From the NCBI GenBank assembly GCA_963703605.1, contig CAVPFC010000055.1, positions 11,018 through 75,017 of the forward strand: DNA of 64,000 nt, in the 5' to 3' direction. Shown here one piece after another: positions 14,712-24,473 of the stretch; position 1 is the first letter of the stretch; each line of letters starts with the position of its first letter. A program made the translations under genes and the position numbers. The DNA is from DASXKD01 sp963703605. GTDB lineage: Bacteria > Actinomycetota > Actinomycetes > Streptosporangiales > Streptosporangiaceae. The notes below the pieces were generated by a model, which worked only from the letters and a program-made list of their open reading frames with translations, made no database searches and had not been told where the DNA came from.

Positions 14712-17129
14712 TTAGGTTTGGGCGGGCGTTTCGCGAGGGTTGAGGGGGCGGGGGCGGGGACGGACCTTGGTCGCCAGGAGTTCCATCCAGCCGAAGACGT
14801 CGAGGAGGTGCTGCATGGCCTCCCGGGCGGGGACCAGGGACGAGATTGGCGCGACGCGGGCCGACCAGCGGGCGCGCAGGCCCGCGGCGCGGGACACGGC
14901 GCGGCGGACCAGGGCGGCGTCGGAGCGGAGTTTGGCCGAATCGGCCGGGCTCATCGCGTAGCTGGCCCGTTCCTCCGCAAGCGCGATGTGCTCCAGGGCG
15001 TCACGTTCGGCGCCGGTGAGGCCCAGCGACCGGGTGATACGGCTGGCCAGGGCGCGTGGGGACTCGCTCGCCGGGCTGGCGATCCGGTGATCGGTCAGGT
15101 CATCGCGCAGCTCGCGCCAGGCGACGTGGGCCCGGGCGGCGTCGCCGCGCGCCTTCCACCACCGCCAGCGGCGGGAGATGAACCGGGTCGCGCCCGGCGC
15201 GATCAGCAACAGCGCGAGCAGAACTATGGCCAGCTCCGCGTACGGGGCCGCGCTCTTCCTCTGGTGCGCCCCGGCAGCTCCGGCTCCGCCCGTGGCGCCC
15301 CTCAGCTTGCCGATGAACCCCTTGGTGCTGTGGCTGGCGGTGGGGACGGGGCTGGGGTTTTTCTGTGGCGGCGCGCCGCTCGTCGGGCTGGTGATGACGC
15401 CCACGTAGTCCCGGGGGGTCGAATACGGCGGGGTGTAGGCCGTGGCCTCGCCGGCCGGCCCGGCGCTGTCGGGCGGAGTCGGCTCGAAGCGCAGCCAGCC
15501 GACCCCGGCGAAGTAGAGCTCGGGCCAGGCATGGGCGTCGCTGGTCTTCACCTGCCAGGTGTCGGTCGCGACGATGCTGCCCTGCGTGTATCCGATGACC
15601 ACCCGGGCGGGAATGTGCACCAGCCGGGCCAGCACCGCCATCCCGAAGGCGAACTGCTGGCAGTATCCGGTCTTGCTCACGGTCAGGAACTGCTGTAGGG
15701 CGTACGGGCTGTTGGACTCCGTCACGCCCAGGAGGGAGTAGGTGAAGTTGCCCGGCTTCGTGAACCACTTCTGGATCGCGACGGCCTTGGCGTAGTCGGT
15801 GGTCCGGTGCGCGGTCAGCCGGCGGGCCAGGGGCAGCAGCTTCTTGTACACCGGCGGGACGGACTCGTCCTGCTCCACGCCCGGCGGCGGTGCGCCGGCG
15901 CGGCGCAGTGCCTGCGGTGAGGGGTTGAGGTCCTTGGCGTTCACCGAGTAGCGCAGCCCGGCCAGCCGGACGTTGGTGCCGAGCACCGTGAGCGAATCGG
16001 GATCCACCCGCCAGCTGCCGCCGACCTGCACCTGCTGCGCCGGGAACGGCACCGGCAGGTAGCTCACGCTGGCGCTGTTCGCCAGGTTGCGGCCCAGATC
16101 GATCTGCTCGTGCACCGGGAGTGAGTACGTCTGGGGCTGCAGACCGGGCGCGCGCGGCATGGTCCCGTGCTTCAGCGAGGTGGGGTCGCCGGGTGGCGTC
16201 ATGGTCCACTCGCTGTTGTTGGCGTCGAGATGGTCCAGCACGTACACCTGGAGGTAGGGCGGCTGCACCCGGGTGGTGTGGTAGGTGAGGATCGTCTGCG
16301 GCCGGCTCTCGTGGAGCTCGGCGTTGAGCGCGTCCAGCGGCTTGGGGAACGAGATCGCGCCGTGGTACCCGCCGGGGCCGCCGCCGCCGGTTCCCGGGAA
16401 GAGCCGGTGCTGCCGCAGGCCGGGCACCAGCAACGGCAGGGACAGCGCGAGCACCACGGCGGCCGAGCCGATCCGCCGGCCGGCGGCGGTCAGCGGCCGG
16501 ATATCCGGGCCCTCGTTGTCCTCGTCGGTCCAGGGGTGCACCAGGCGGCCCCACAGCCGCAACCGGTGCCTGCCGTCGGCGGAAAGCAGGCCCAGATAGC
16601 CGACCACACCGGCGCAGAACACCAGCGTCCCGCCCACCGCGCCAGGCCGGACATCGGTGGTCAGCGGGACACAGAACAGGACAAGCAGCGGCAGGCCGGC
16701 GATCGCGGGCCGGTGCAGCCGCACCGCGAGCACATCGGTGAGCGCGGCGACCAGGCCGATGCCCGCCGCCGTCAGCAGGACAATGCCCGGGCGGTCCGGT
16801 ACCGGCGGCGCGTACTTCGACGTTTCGGCGGTCGCCTGCGCCACCAGCTCCCGCAGGTGGTGCACCGACGCCCCGGTGGGCACCAGGCCGGCCAACGACT
16901 GGTGCCGGGCGAACACGACGTTGAGGTAGACGAACAGGCCGGCGATCGCGGCCGCGAAGCAGAGGATCGCGGGGATCGCCCGCCGCCGGGTCGCCGCGCC
17001 GATGGCCGCGACGACGATGACCGCCCCGACGCCGGCCCAGAACCACGTGCCGCCCGACATGAGCGGGTACAGGGCGATGGACGCCAGCACCGTCGCGGCG
17101 GCCGCCGCCACGGTGAGCCGCACGTTCAC
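14712..17129 (-). CDS. Transglutaminase-like membrane protein (TgpA / DUF3488 type)
   Basis: 805 residues from GTG 17129, which overlaps the DUF58 stop. About six membrane segments lie in residues 1-240, an extracytoplasmic region follows, then a transglutaminase core: Cys in KTGYCQQFAFGMAVLARL, His in TSDAHAWPELYF, Asp downstream near WLRFEPTPP. One further membrane span (~residues 645-665) precedes a cytosolic tail. The catalytic triad looks intact. The substrate is unknown; the moxR-DUF58-tgpA operon is widespread in actinobacteria and is linked to envelope protein maturation. Confidence 0.9.
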   Translation of the reverse strand: MNVRLTVAAAAATVLASIALYPLMSGGTWFWAGVGAVIVVAAIGAATRRRAIPAILCFAAAIAGLFVYLNVVFARHQSLAGLVPTGASVHHLRELVAQATAETSKYAPPVPDRPGIVLLTAAGIGLVAALTDVLAVRLHRPAIAGLPLLVLFCVPLTTDVRPGAVGGTLVFCAGVVGYLGLLSADGRHRLRLWGRLVHPWTDEDNEGPDIRPLTAAGRRIGSAAVVLALSLPLLVPGLRQHRLFPGTGGGGPGGYHGAISFPKPLDALNAELHESRPQTILTYHTTRVQPPYLQVYVLDHLDANNSEWTMTPPGDPTSLKHGTMPRAPGLQPQTYSLPVHEQIDLGRNLANSASVSYLPVPFPAQQVQVGGSWRVDPDSLTVLGTNVRLAGLRYSVNAKDLNPSPQALRRAGAPPPGVEQDESVPPVYKKLLPLARRLTAHRTTDYAKAVAIQKWFTKPGNFTYSLLGVTESNSPYALQQFLTVSKTGYCQQFAFGMAVLARLVHIPARVVIGYTQGSIVATDTWQVKTSDAHAWPELYFAGVGWLRFEPTPPDSAGPAGEATAYTPPYSTPRDYVGVITSPTSGAPPQKNPSPVPTASHSTKGFIGKLRGATGGAGAAGAHQRKSAAPYAELAIVLLALLLIAPGATRFISRRWRWWKARGDAARAHVAWRELRDDLTDHRIASPASESPRALASRITRSLGLTGAERDALEHIALAEERASYAMSPADSAKLRSDAALVRRAVSRAAGLRARWSARVAPISSLVPAREAMQHLLDVFGWMELLATKVRPRPRPLNPRETPAQT

Positions 17130-18448
17130 GGGGCCGCCGCCGCGGACGGGCCGGCCGCGGCCGCCTGGCCGTCGGCTGGCACCGGCGGGCCGCCGGGCAG
17201 CAAGGACCGGCTGTGCGCCAGGTGGGAGCGGTTGAGCACCTCCCACGCCACGCCGAGCGGCATGTCGGCGGTCACCGTGACCACCCGCCACCCGGCTGCG
17301 GTCAGGATGCCGGTGGCCTCGTCGGTCTCGCCAGCCACCCAGTTCGCGGGCCGGTCGCTGGTCCAGCTGGACACCGCGAGCAGCAGGGCCATCGCCGGCC
17401 CGGAGGTATGCCGGCTGGCGGCAAGCTGCCGGGCCTGGGCCCCGGTCAGGTGCCCGGCGATCGCGATGAACAGCCCGCTGTTGTCCTTGGGCAGCTGGGC
17501 CAGGCCGGCGTTCAGATCGGAGGTACGCGAGGGACGGATCACCGCGAGCGTGTCGAGCAGCACGTCCTCGAAGGAGCCGGCCGCCTTCACCGCCCCGGCG
17601 TCGGTGACGAACTCGCCGTCGATCTGCTCCCGGGACAGGTGCACCCCGATCGAGGCGGCAGCGCTGATCGCGTATTCGAACGATGAGGCGGGACCGCGGC
17701 CCCCGTGAGCGTTCTGCCGCGTGTCCAGGAAGAGCACGGCGCGGTTCCGCCAGCGCTGCTCCTCCCGCCGCACCATCAGCTCTCCGTAACGCGCCGTGGA
17801 ACGCCAGTGCACGCGGCGCAGCTCGTCCCCGTCCCGGTAGGACCGGGGCACCACGTCGTCTTCCCCGGCCGCCGCGGCGGTGCTGGCCCGGGCATCGCCG
17901 TCGCCGAGCCACGACCCGGCGAGCGCGGTCCGCGGCAGGGTGGTCACCGGCGGCGTCACCACCAGCGTGGACGGCGGAGCCGCCGTGCTGCCCACCTTCG
18001 CCAGCCCGAACGAGTCAGCCACCCGGACATGCAGCGGGCCGATGGCGAACTTGCCCCGGTGATCGGGCTGGATCGGGTAGCTCAGCTCGCGCGAGCCACC
18101 CGGCTCGATCCGGTCCAGGATGAAACGGGGCCTGGCGCCGATCGAGTAGGGGACGGTGTCCTCGGTCAGCAGCAGGCCGGTGGGCAGCCGCGACACGTTG
18201 TCCAGGTGGATAGACACCGAAGCCGTCTGGCCCGCCGGAACGCGGGCCGGGCTGATCTGCCTGACCCAGCGGATCCGGTACCGCGTCCTGCTGGCGGCCA
18301 CCACCGACAGCACCGGGAGTATGATCAGCAGCCCGCCGATGCTCAGCAACGTGCGCTGGCCAAGCCCAAGTCCAAGGATGCCCGCGGCCACCCCGGCGGC
18401 GATGAATGCTCTGCCGCGAGTGGTAAATCCGGCCAGCAGCGACCCCAT
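17126..18448 (-). CDS. DUF58 domain protein (MoxR-associated)
   Basis: 440 residues. Two N-terminal membrane segments (~14-50) precede a beta-rich region and the DUF58 signature GDELRRVHWRSTARYGELMV, then a vWA-like fold (AVLFLDTRQ). DUF58 proteins act with MoxR AAA+ ATPases, probably presenting substrates. ATG 18448 has AGGAAGGG ~9 nt upstream. It is the middle gene of a leftward three-gene operon; 177 nt separate it from moxR. The C-terminus is Ala/Pro-rich. Confidence 0.9.
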   Translation of the reverse strand: MGSLLAGFTTRGRAFIAAGVAAGILGLGLGQRTLLSIGGLLIILPVLSVVAASRTRYRIRWVRQISPARVPAGQTASVSIHLDNVSRLPTGLLLTEDTVPYSIGARPRFILDRIEPGGSRELSYPIQPDHRGKFAIGPLHVRVADSFGLAKVGSTAAPPSTLVVTPPVTTLPRTALAGSWLGDGDARASTAAAAGEDDVVPRSYRDGDELRRVHWRSTARYGELMVRREEQRWRNRAVLFLDTRQNAHGGRGPASSFEYAISAAASIGVHLSREQIDGEFVTDAGAVKAAGSFEDVLLDTLAVIRPSRTSDLNAGLAQLPKDNSGLFIAIAGHLTGAQARQLAASRHTSGPAMALLLAVSSWTSDRPANWVAGETDEATGILTAAGWRVVTVTADMPLGVAWEVLNRSHLAHSRSLLPGGPPVPADGQAAAAGPSAAAAP

Positions 18449-18625
18449 GCCGAGCCCTTCCTCGAGCCTGCTTCTCCCAAACTAAGGGAAGGGCCCGGTC
18501 CATCCTAGTAACGAGTTAGTTCGGCTCCCTGTCGAAATGTCCCTGTCATGGACGCTGCCGGTGGCCGGATTGGCCAGGTCAGCCGCGGTGAGCGGCGGTC
18601 CCGGTGGCCAGCCCAGCCACGGCAG

Positions 18626-19603
<978 letters not shown>

Positions 19604-19827
19604 TTCTCTTCTCCCTTGCCCGTTCACCGGGAGTGCCGTCCACCTCATCAGCGCACGGCACGCCGCCTCGACAGAAGGTGCTAACCGACAGTACGTCCTG
19701 CACGGGAATACGGCGATCTACGGCCTCTGGTTCAGCCCCCGGCCGGCGCCGTGTTCGCCGGGCGCCGGAGGGCCTTACCCGGGGTGCTCCGGGGGAGCGA
19801 GGGGGGCGCTGTGGGGGGCATTCGGCG

Positions 19828-19870
19828 TTGACGGTGGGGGATTGTGGGGTACAGTGGAGCGCAGTGGGGT
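19828..19870 (+). promoter_or_regulatory. mraZ promoter with four GTGG boxes (MraZ operator)
   Basis: -35 TTGACG (19828-19833), 16-nt spacer, -10 TACAGT (19850-19855). GTGG boxes start at 19834, 19844, 19854 and 19864, exactly 10 bp apart, as GTGGGGGATT, GTGGGGTACA, GTGGAGCGCA, GTGGGGTTCA. MraZ in other bacteria binds direct TGGG-type repeats with about 10-bp spacing and represses its own operon, so this is very likely its binding region. The rest of 19604-19926 holds the moxR leader and a G-rich stretch with no gene. Confidence 0.8.
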
Positions 19871-19926
19871 TCAAGGGTGCCCAGGTGGCGTGCGTGCGGC
19901 TTGGCGGGGAGCGGAGGTGAGGGCCG

Positions 19927-20364
19927 ATGTTCCTAGGCACTCATTCCCCGAAGCTGGACGAGAAGGGGCGGCTCTTCCTGCCGGCCAAGTACCGCGAGGA
20001 ACTCGCCCGGGGAGTCGTGCTCACCAAGGGCCAGGAGCGTTGCGTCTACGTGTGGCCTGCGGCTGAGTTCGAGCGGGCCACCGAGGAACTGAAGACGACT
20101 CAGGCGTCTCTGGTCACGGCGAAGACGGCACGGGACTACAACCGCATCCTCTTCTCCGGCGCCTCCGACGAAATGCCCGACAAGCAGGGCCGGGTGACGA
20201 TCCCGCAGGCGCTTCGCGACTACGCGGGCTTGCAGCGGGACTGCGCGGTGATCGGTGCCAACACCCGTCTGGAGATCTGGGACGAGGCCGCCTGGACGGC
20301 CTATCTGGCCGCCCAGGAGGACGCGTTCTCGGCCGCGTCAGAGGAGGTGCTGCCCGGTTTGTGA
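19927..20364 (+). CDS. mraZ: MraZ, transcriptional regulator of the dcw cluster
   Basis: 145 residues, usual for actinobacteria. Two AbrB-like half domains each carry the DNA-binding DxxxR motif: LDEKGRLFLPAKYR (~residues 10-23) and DKQGRVTIPQALR (~residues 80-92). It represses the division cluster from GTGG repeats, which lie in its own promoter here. ATG 19927 follows GGAGGTGAGGGCCG. A 208-nt gap without a gene separates it from rsmH. Confidence 0.96.
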   Translation: MFLGTHSPKLDEKGRLFLPAKYREELARGVVLTKGQERCVYVWPAAEFERATEELKTTQASLVTAKTARDYNRILFSGASDEMPDKQGRVTIPQALRDYAGLQRDCAVIGANTRLEIWDEAAWTAYLAAQEDAFSAASEEVLPGL

Positions 20365-20572
20365 GTGGTGCCGGGCTCGGCACCAGCGTGCCCGGCGAGG
20401 TCTCCACCCGCGGCAGGGGTCGGCCGGCTGACGTCACTTCCCCGGCGCCAGGCGGCATACCCACCGCCCGAACGTCGCGCGGATGGAGACCTGGCCGGGT
20501 ACCAACAGCAGTTCGGACCGTCACCCGGCAGACGGGTGGCGCGGGCCAGCGGAAATCGGACGAGGGGATTCG

Positions 20573-21532
20573 ATGGGCGCAGCGGGATCCGGGCATAAGC
20601 CGGTCCTTGTCGACCGCGTTGTCACGCTCCTGGCGCCTGCCCTCGATCCGCCCGGGGCGGTTCTCGTCGACGCCACGCTGGGCCGGGCGGGGCACGCCAG
20701 GGCTCTGCTCGACGCCCATCCGGGACTCATCCTGATCGGCCTGGACACCGACGCGGCCGCGATCGAGGAGTCGGGGCGCCTGCTCGCCCGGTACGGCGAC
20801 CGGGTCACGCTGACCCGCGCCGTGTACGACCAGATCGCCGCCGTGCTCGCCGGCCAGGGGCTGAGTGCCGTGCAAGGGATCCTGTTCGACCTCGGCGTGT
20901 CCTCGCCGCAACTCGACGAGCCCGAGCGGGGTTTCGCCTATTCCTACGACGCCCCGCTGGACATGCGGATGGACCAGGGTCAGTCGCTGACGGCCGCGGA
21001 GGTTCTCAACACCTACCCGGCCGCGCAGCTTGCCCGGGTGCTGCGCGAGTACGGCGAAGAGAAGTTCGCCCGCCAGATCGCCGCCGCCGTCGTGCGCGAG
21101 CGGTCCCGCGCGCCGCTGACCTCCACCGGGCAGCTCACCGAGATCATCCGCGCGGCGATCCCCGCGCCGGCCCGGCGCACCGGCGGTAACCCGGCCAAGC
21201 GCACCTTCCAGGCGCTGCGGATCGAGGTGAACGGGGAGCTCGACGCGCTCAGGAACGCCCTGCCCGCGGCGCTGGACGCGCTGGCAATGGGCGGCCGCAT
21301 CGTGGTGCTGGCCTACCACTCGCTGGAGGACAGGGTGGTCAAGCGTGCCCTGGCCGCCCGCGCCACGGATACCACGCCACGCGGCCTGCCCGTGCCGCTG
21401 GCCGCGGCGCGGCCGGAGTTCCGGCTCCTCACCCGTGGCGCCGAACGCCCGTCCGCGGCCGAGGTGGCGGCCAACCCGCGGGCTGCCCCGGCCCGCCTGC
21501 GGGCGGCGGAGCGCATCAAGGAAGCCGCATGA
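20573..21532 (+). CDS. rsmH: 16S rRNA (cytosine1402-N4)-methyltransferase RsmH
   Basis: 319 residues. Start ATG 20573 (GHKPVLVDRVVTLL) follows GAGGGG 5-6 nt upstream. Motifs: VLVDATLGRAGHARALL for SAM binding, GILFDLGVSSPQLDEPERGF, DMRMDQGQSLTA, RTFQALRIEVNGEL, and YHSLEDRVVK near the C-terminus. It methylates C1402 in the ribosomal P site. Second gene of the dcw cluster, followed by ftsL after 93 nt. Confidence 0.97.
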   Translation: MGAAGSGHKPVLVDRVVTLLAPALDPPGAVLVDATLGRAGHARALLDAHPGLILIGLDTDAAAIEESGRLLARYGDRVTLTRAVYDQIAAVLAGQGLSAVQGILFDLGVSSPQLDEPERGFAYSYDAPLDMRMDQGQSLTAAEVLNTYPAAQLARVLREYGEEKFARQIAAAVVRERSRAPLTSTGQLTEIIRAAIPAPARRTGGNPAKRTFQALRIEVNGELDALRNALPAALDALAMGGRIVVLAYHSLEDRVVKRALAARATDTTPRGLPVPLAAARPEFRLLTRGAERPSAAEVAANPRAAPARLRAAERIKEAA

Positions 21533-21625
21533 GCGCGGGCGGCGGGAAAAGCGGAGTGCGGGGGCAGCAAAAGCAGCGCGGCGTTACACGGGGACAGCGA
21601 CCGACGGAGGCAGGGGGATGACGCG

Positions 21626-22321
21626 GTGAACCAGCGCACGGAAGTGACCGAGCGAAAGAGCGCACCGGGCGGATCCGCCGGGCAGCGGCGACCATCGAGG
21701 CCGGCGGCGCAGCCAGCCGCGGCTGCGGGTGCCAGAACGGCCACGGACGCGACCGCCGCGCGCCGCACGACGACCGTGCCCCGCCCGGGGCCCGCCGGGC
21801 CACCCGGACGGGTTCCGGCAGGACGGAGGCCGGCCGGGACGAGGCCGGCGGCACGAGCAGCGGGGACGCGGCCGGCCGGGAGCCGCCCGGCCGGGGCACC
21901 ACCGGCCACGGGCCGCGGCGCGCCGCTGGTAACCAGGGTTGGCACGACCTCGCGTAATGCATATTCAGCGGCCAGCCGCGGCAGAGCCGCGCCCGAGTCG
22001 CGCACCCGCTTCGTCTTCCTTGTGGTGGCGCTGCTCGGCGGTGGGCTGCTGTGCCTGCTGCTGGTCAACACGATCCTGGCCACGGGGGCCTTCCGGATCA
22101 CCGCGCTCCAGCAGGGCAACGTCGCGCTCGCCCAGCGGGAACAGGCCCTCCAGGCCCAGATCGCCGCCGAGGAGGCGCCGTCGGCGCTCGCGCAGCGGGC
22201 CCGCGCCCTGGGCATGGTGGAGCCGCCGCTCATCCACTTCCTCGACCTCAAGACGGGCCGGATCATCAGCGAGCCCCGGCACGTGCCGGGAGTGCCTACG
22301 GTTCCCGGGTACGCGCCGTGA
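21626..22321 (+). CDS. ftsL: FtsL-like division protein with long N-terminal tail
   Basis: 231 residues. A single membrane span at ~128-150 precedes a short extracytoplasmic coiled segment (NVALAQREQALQAQIAAEE) and ends LGMVEPPLIHFLDL, as in actinobacterial septum-formation initiators. Position between rsmH and ftsI supports FtsL. The ~125-residue cytosolic tail is unusually long and is made of Pro/Arg/Ala/Gly repeats (RPAGTRPAARAAGTRPAG). FtsL joins FtsQ/FtsB and activates FtsWI. GTG 21626 is the most upstream reasonable start; the stop overlaps ftsI (GTGA). Confidence 0.85.
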   Translation: MNQRTEVTERKSAPGGSAGQRRPSRPAAQPAAAAGARTATDATAARRTTTVPRPGPAGPPGRVPAGRRPAGTRPAARAAGTRPAGSRPAGAPPATGRGAPLVTRVGTTSRNAYSAASRGRAAPESRTRFVFLVVALLGGGLLCLLLVNTILATGAFRITALQQGNVALAQREQALQAQIAAEEAPSALAQRARALGMVEPPLIHFLDLKTGRIISEPRHVPGVPTVPGYAP

Positions 22322-24454
22322 CCTCAGGGGCCAGGGACGGCGGGAGCCGGCCGCGTGGACCGGGCCGCCCTCCCGCGGCGTCCGGGCCGCGCCGCCCGGG
22401 AACCGGGCGCCCGCGCGACGCGGCCACCCGGGGCCGGGGCGGTGATTCCCGCGGGACACGCCCCGGCCGGCGCCCGCCGGGCCTGGGCGCCCCCGGAGCA
22501 GGCCCCGCCGCGCGGCCCACCGGGCCTGTTCCGCCCGAGCGCAAGCCGGCCGGGCGCCCGGCCGCCGCGGGCCGGTCTTCGGCACGCCCGGGCACCGGGC
22601 GCTCACGTGCCGCCGGGCGGCGTGCCGCAGGGGCGCCTGCCGCGCGGCGCCGCGCCCCCCGGCGCCCGTCCACCCGCCGGGCCGTCATCCGCCGCGCCAG
22701 CCCCACCCGCCGCCTTCAGGGCAGCCTCCTCTGCGCCGCGGTCGCGCTGTCTCTGGTGGCGGGCAGGCTCATCCAGTTGCAGGGCCTGGACGGGGCGAGG
22801 TACCGCGCGCTCGCCGAGCAGAGCAAGCTCCAGACGATCCAGATTCCGGCCGAGCGAGGCACCATCAGCACGGCGGACGGCACCATCCTGGCCATGACGG
22901 TTCAAGCCGACACGGTGATCGCGGACCCGCCGCAGATCAGCGGGAAGAGCGCCGCGGCCACGGCGGCGCTGCGGCAGCGGGTCGCCGACCTCCTCGCGGG
23001 CCCGCTGCACATGACGCAATCAGCCATTCTCGGCAAGCTCTACCACCATTTTTCCCCGGACTACGTCGTGCTGGCCCAGGGCGTGCCCGGCCCCCACGGG
23101 CAGCCGCATCGAGGCGGCGCTGGCCGCCCGCAGCCTGGCCGGGATCTACCTGAAGCCCACCTACGTCCGCAACTACCCCAACGGGGACCTCGCGTCCAAC
23201 CTGGTGGGGTTCACGACCGTCAACGGCAACACCAGCGACATCACCGGCCAGGCGGGCATCGAGCAGTCGTTCAACTCGCTGCTGGCCGGACGCGACGGCA
23301 GCGAGGAGGTCGAGACCGGGACCACGGGACAGCCCATCCCGTTCGCCTACAACAAGGACCGCCCGGTGGTGCCCGGCGGCAACGTCCACCTCACCATCAT
23401 CTCCAGCCTCCAGTACGCGGCCCAGCAGGCCTGCGCCCAGCAGGTGAAGGCGAACAAGGCGGACAACTGCACGATCGTGGTCGAGCAGCCGCAGACCGGC
23501 AGGATCCTCGCCATGGCGCAGTACCCCACCTACACGCCCACCAACGTGACCAATCTGGCGTCGACCATGGACATGCCGGTCGCCCAGATATTCCCGCCGG
23601 GCAGCACCGCGAAGGTGATCACCGCCGCGGCGGCGCTCGAGCACGGCCAGACGCCGATGACCCCCTACACCGTGCCCGAGCAGATCGTGGTGAACGGCTT
23701 CCCGTTCCACGACGCGGACCCGCACCCCACCGAGCGGCTCACCCTGGCCGGCATCGTGGCCCACTCGAGCAACGTCGGCATGGTCCAGGTGGCCCAGCAC
23801 GTGAGCCCGCAGGTGCAGGATCACTACTACCGGGCGTTCGGGGTGGGCGTGCCGACCGGCCTGCCGCTGCCCGGCACCAGCGCCGGGATCCTGCCGCCGG
23901 TCTCGAAGTGGTGGGGCCAGGAGCGGTACACCCTCGCCTTCGGCCAGGGGGTCGCGGCCACCGCGGTGCAGATGGCGGGGGTCTACGCGACGATCGCCAA
24001 CGGCGGGATCCGGGTGTCGCCGAGCATCGTGGCCGGGACGACCGGGCCGTCCGGGCAGTACGTGCCCGCGCCGCGCCCGCACCGCCAGCGGGTGATCAAG
24101 GCATCGACCGCGCACGAGATGATCAGCATCCTCCAGCAGGTGCCTTACCTCGACGCCACGCTCGCCTACCAGCCGTGGGGTGAGATCCCCGGGTACTCGG
24201 TCGCGTCCAAGACCGGCACCGCCCAGATCGACCCGTGCCAGTGCCACTACGGGTCGAGCTACATCGGCATGGCACCGGCCTCGGACCCGAAGGTCGTGGT
24301 CGCGGTCAACATCCAGAACCCCCGCAAGGCCGACTACTTCGGCAACTACGTGGCCGGACCGGCCTTCTACCACGTGATGAAGTTCGCACTTCAGACGCTT
24401 CAGATTCCGCCGGATGGCGGCAAGCGTCCCAACGTGCGGCTCACCGCGCCGTGA
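22318..24454 (+). CDS. ftsI: FtsI / PBP3, septal peptidoglycan transpeptidase (one-base frameshift as read)
   Basis: GTG 22318 overlaps the ftsL stop. After a ~130-residue Arg/Pro/Gly-rich tail and a membrane span (~134-153), the pedestal domain runs to YVVLAQGVPGP. Frame is then lost at the C5 run 23091-23095. Removing one C gives GPTGSRIEAALAARSLAGIY and continues without interruption to 24454. The total is 2137 nt, one more than a multiple of three. The transpeptidase domain has SxxK (STAK, ~residue 429), SxN (SSN) and KTG (SKTGTAQ). FtsI is essential in most bacteria, so a sequencing indel is the likeliest explanation; a true mutation or +1 frameshifting at CCC-C is possible. Confidence 0.88.
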
Positions 24455-24461
24455 TCAGCGG

Positions 24462-24473
24462 TAGCCTCGGCCC
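24462..24473 (+). promoter_or_regulatory. -10 element for a leaderless murE mRNA
   Basis: TAGCCT (24462-24467), 6 nt, then GTG 24474, in the 19-nt gap after ftsI. No Shine-Dalgarno sequence precedes the GTG. The spacing equals that at hisDC and the peptidase gene. It would give the mur genes a promoter independent of ftsI. Confidence 0.5.
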
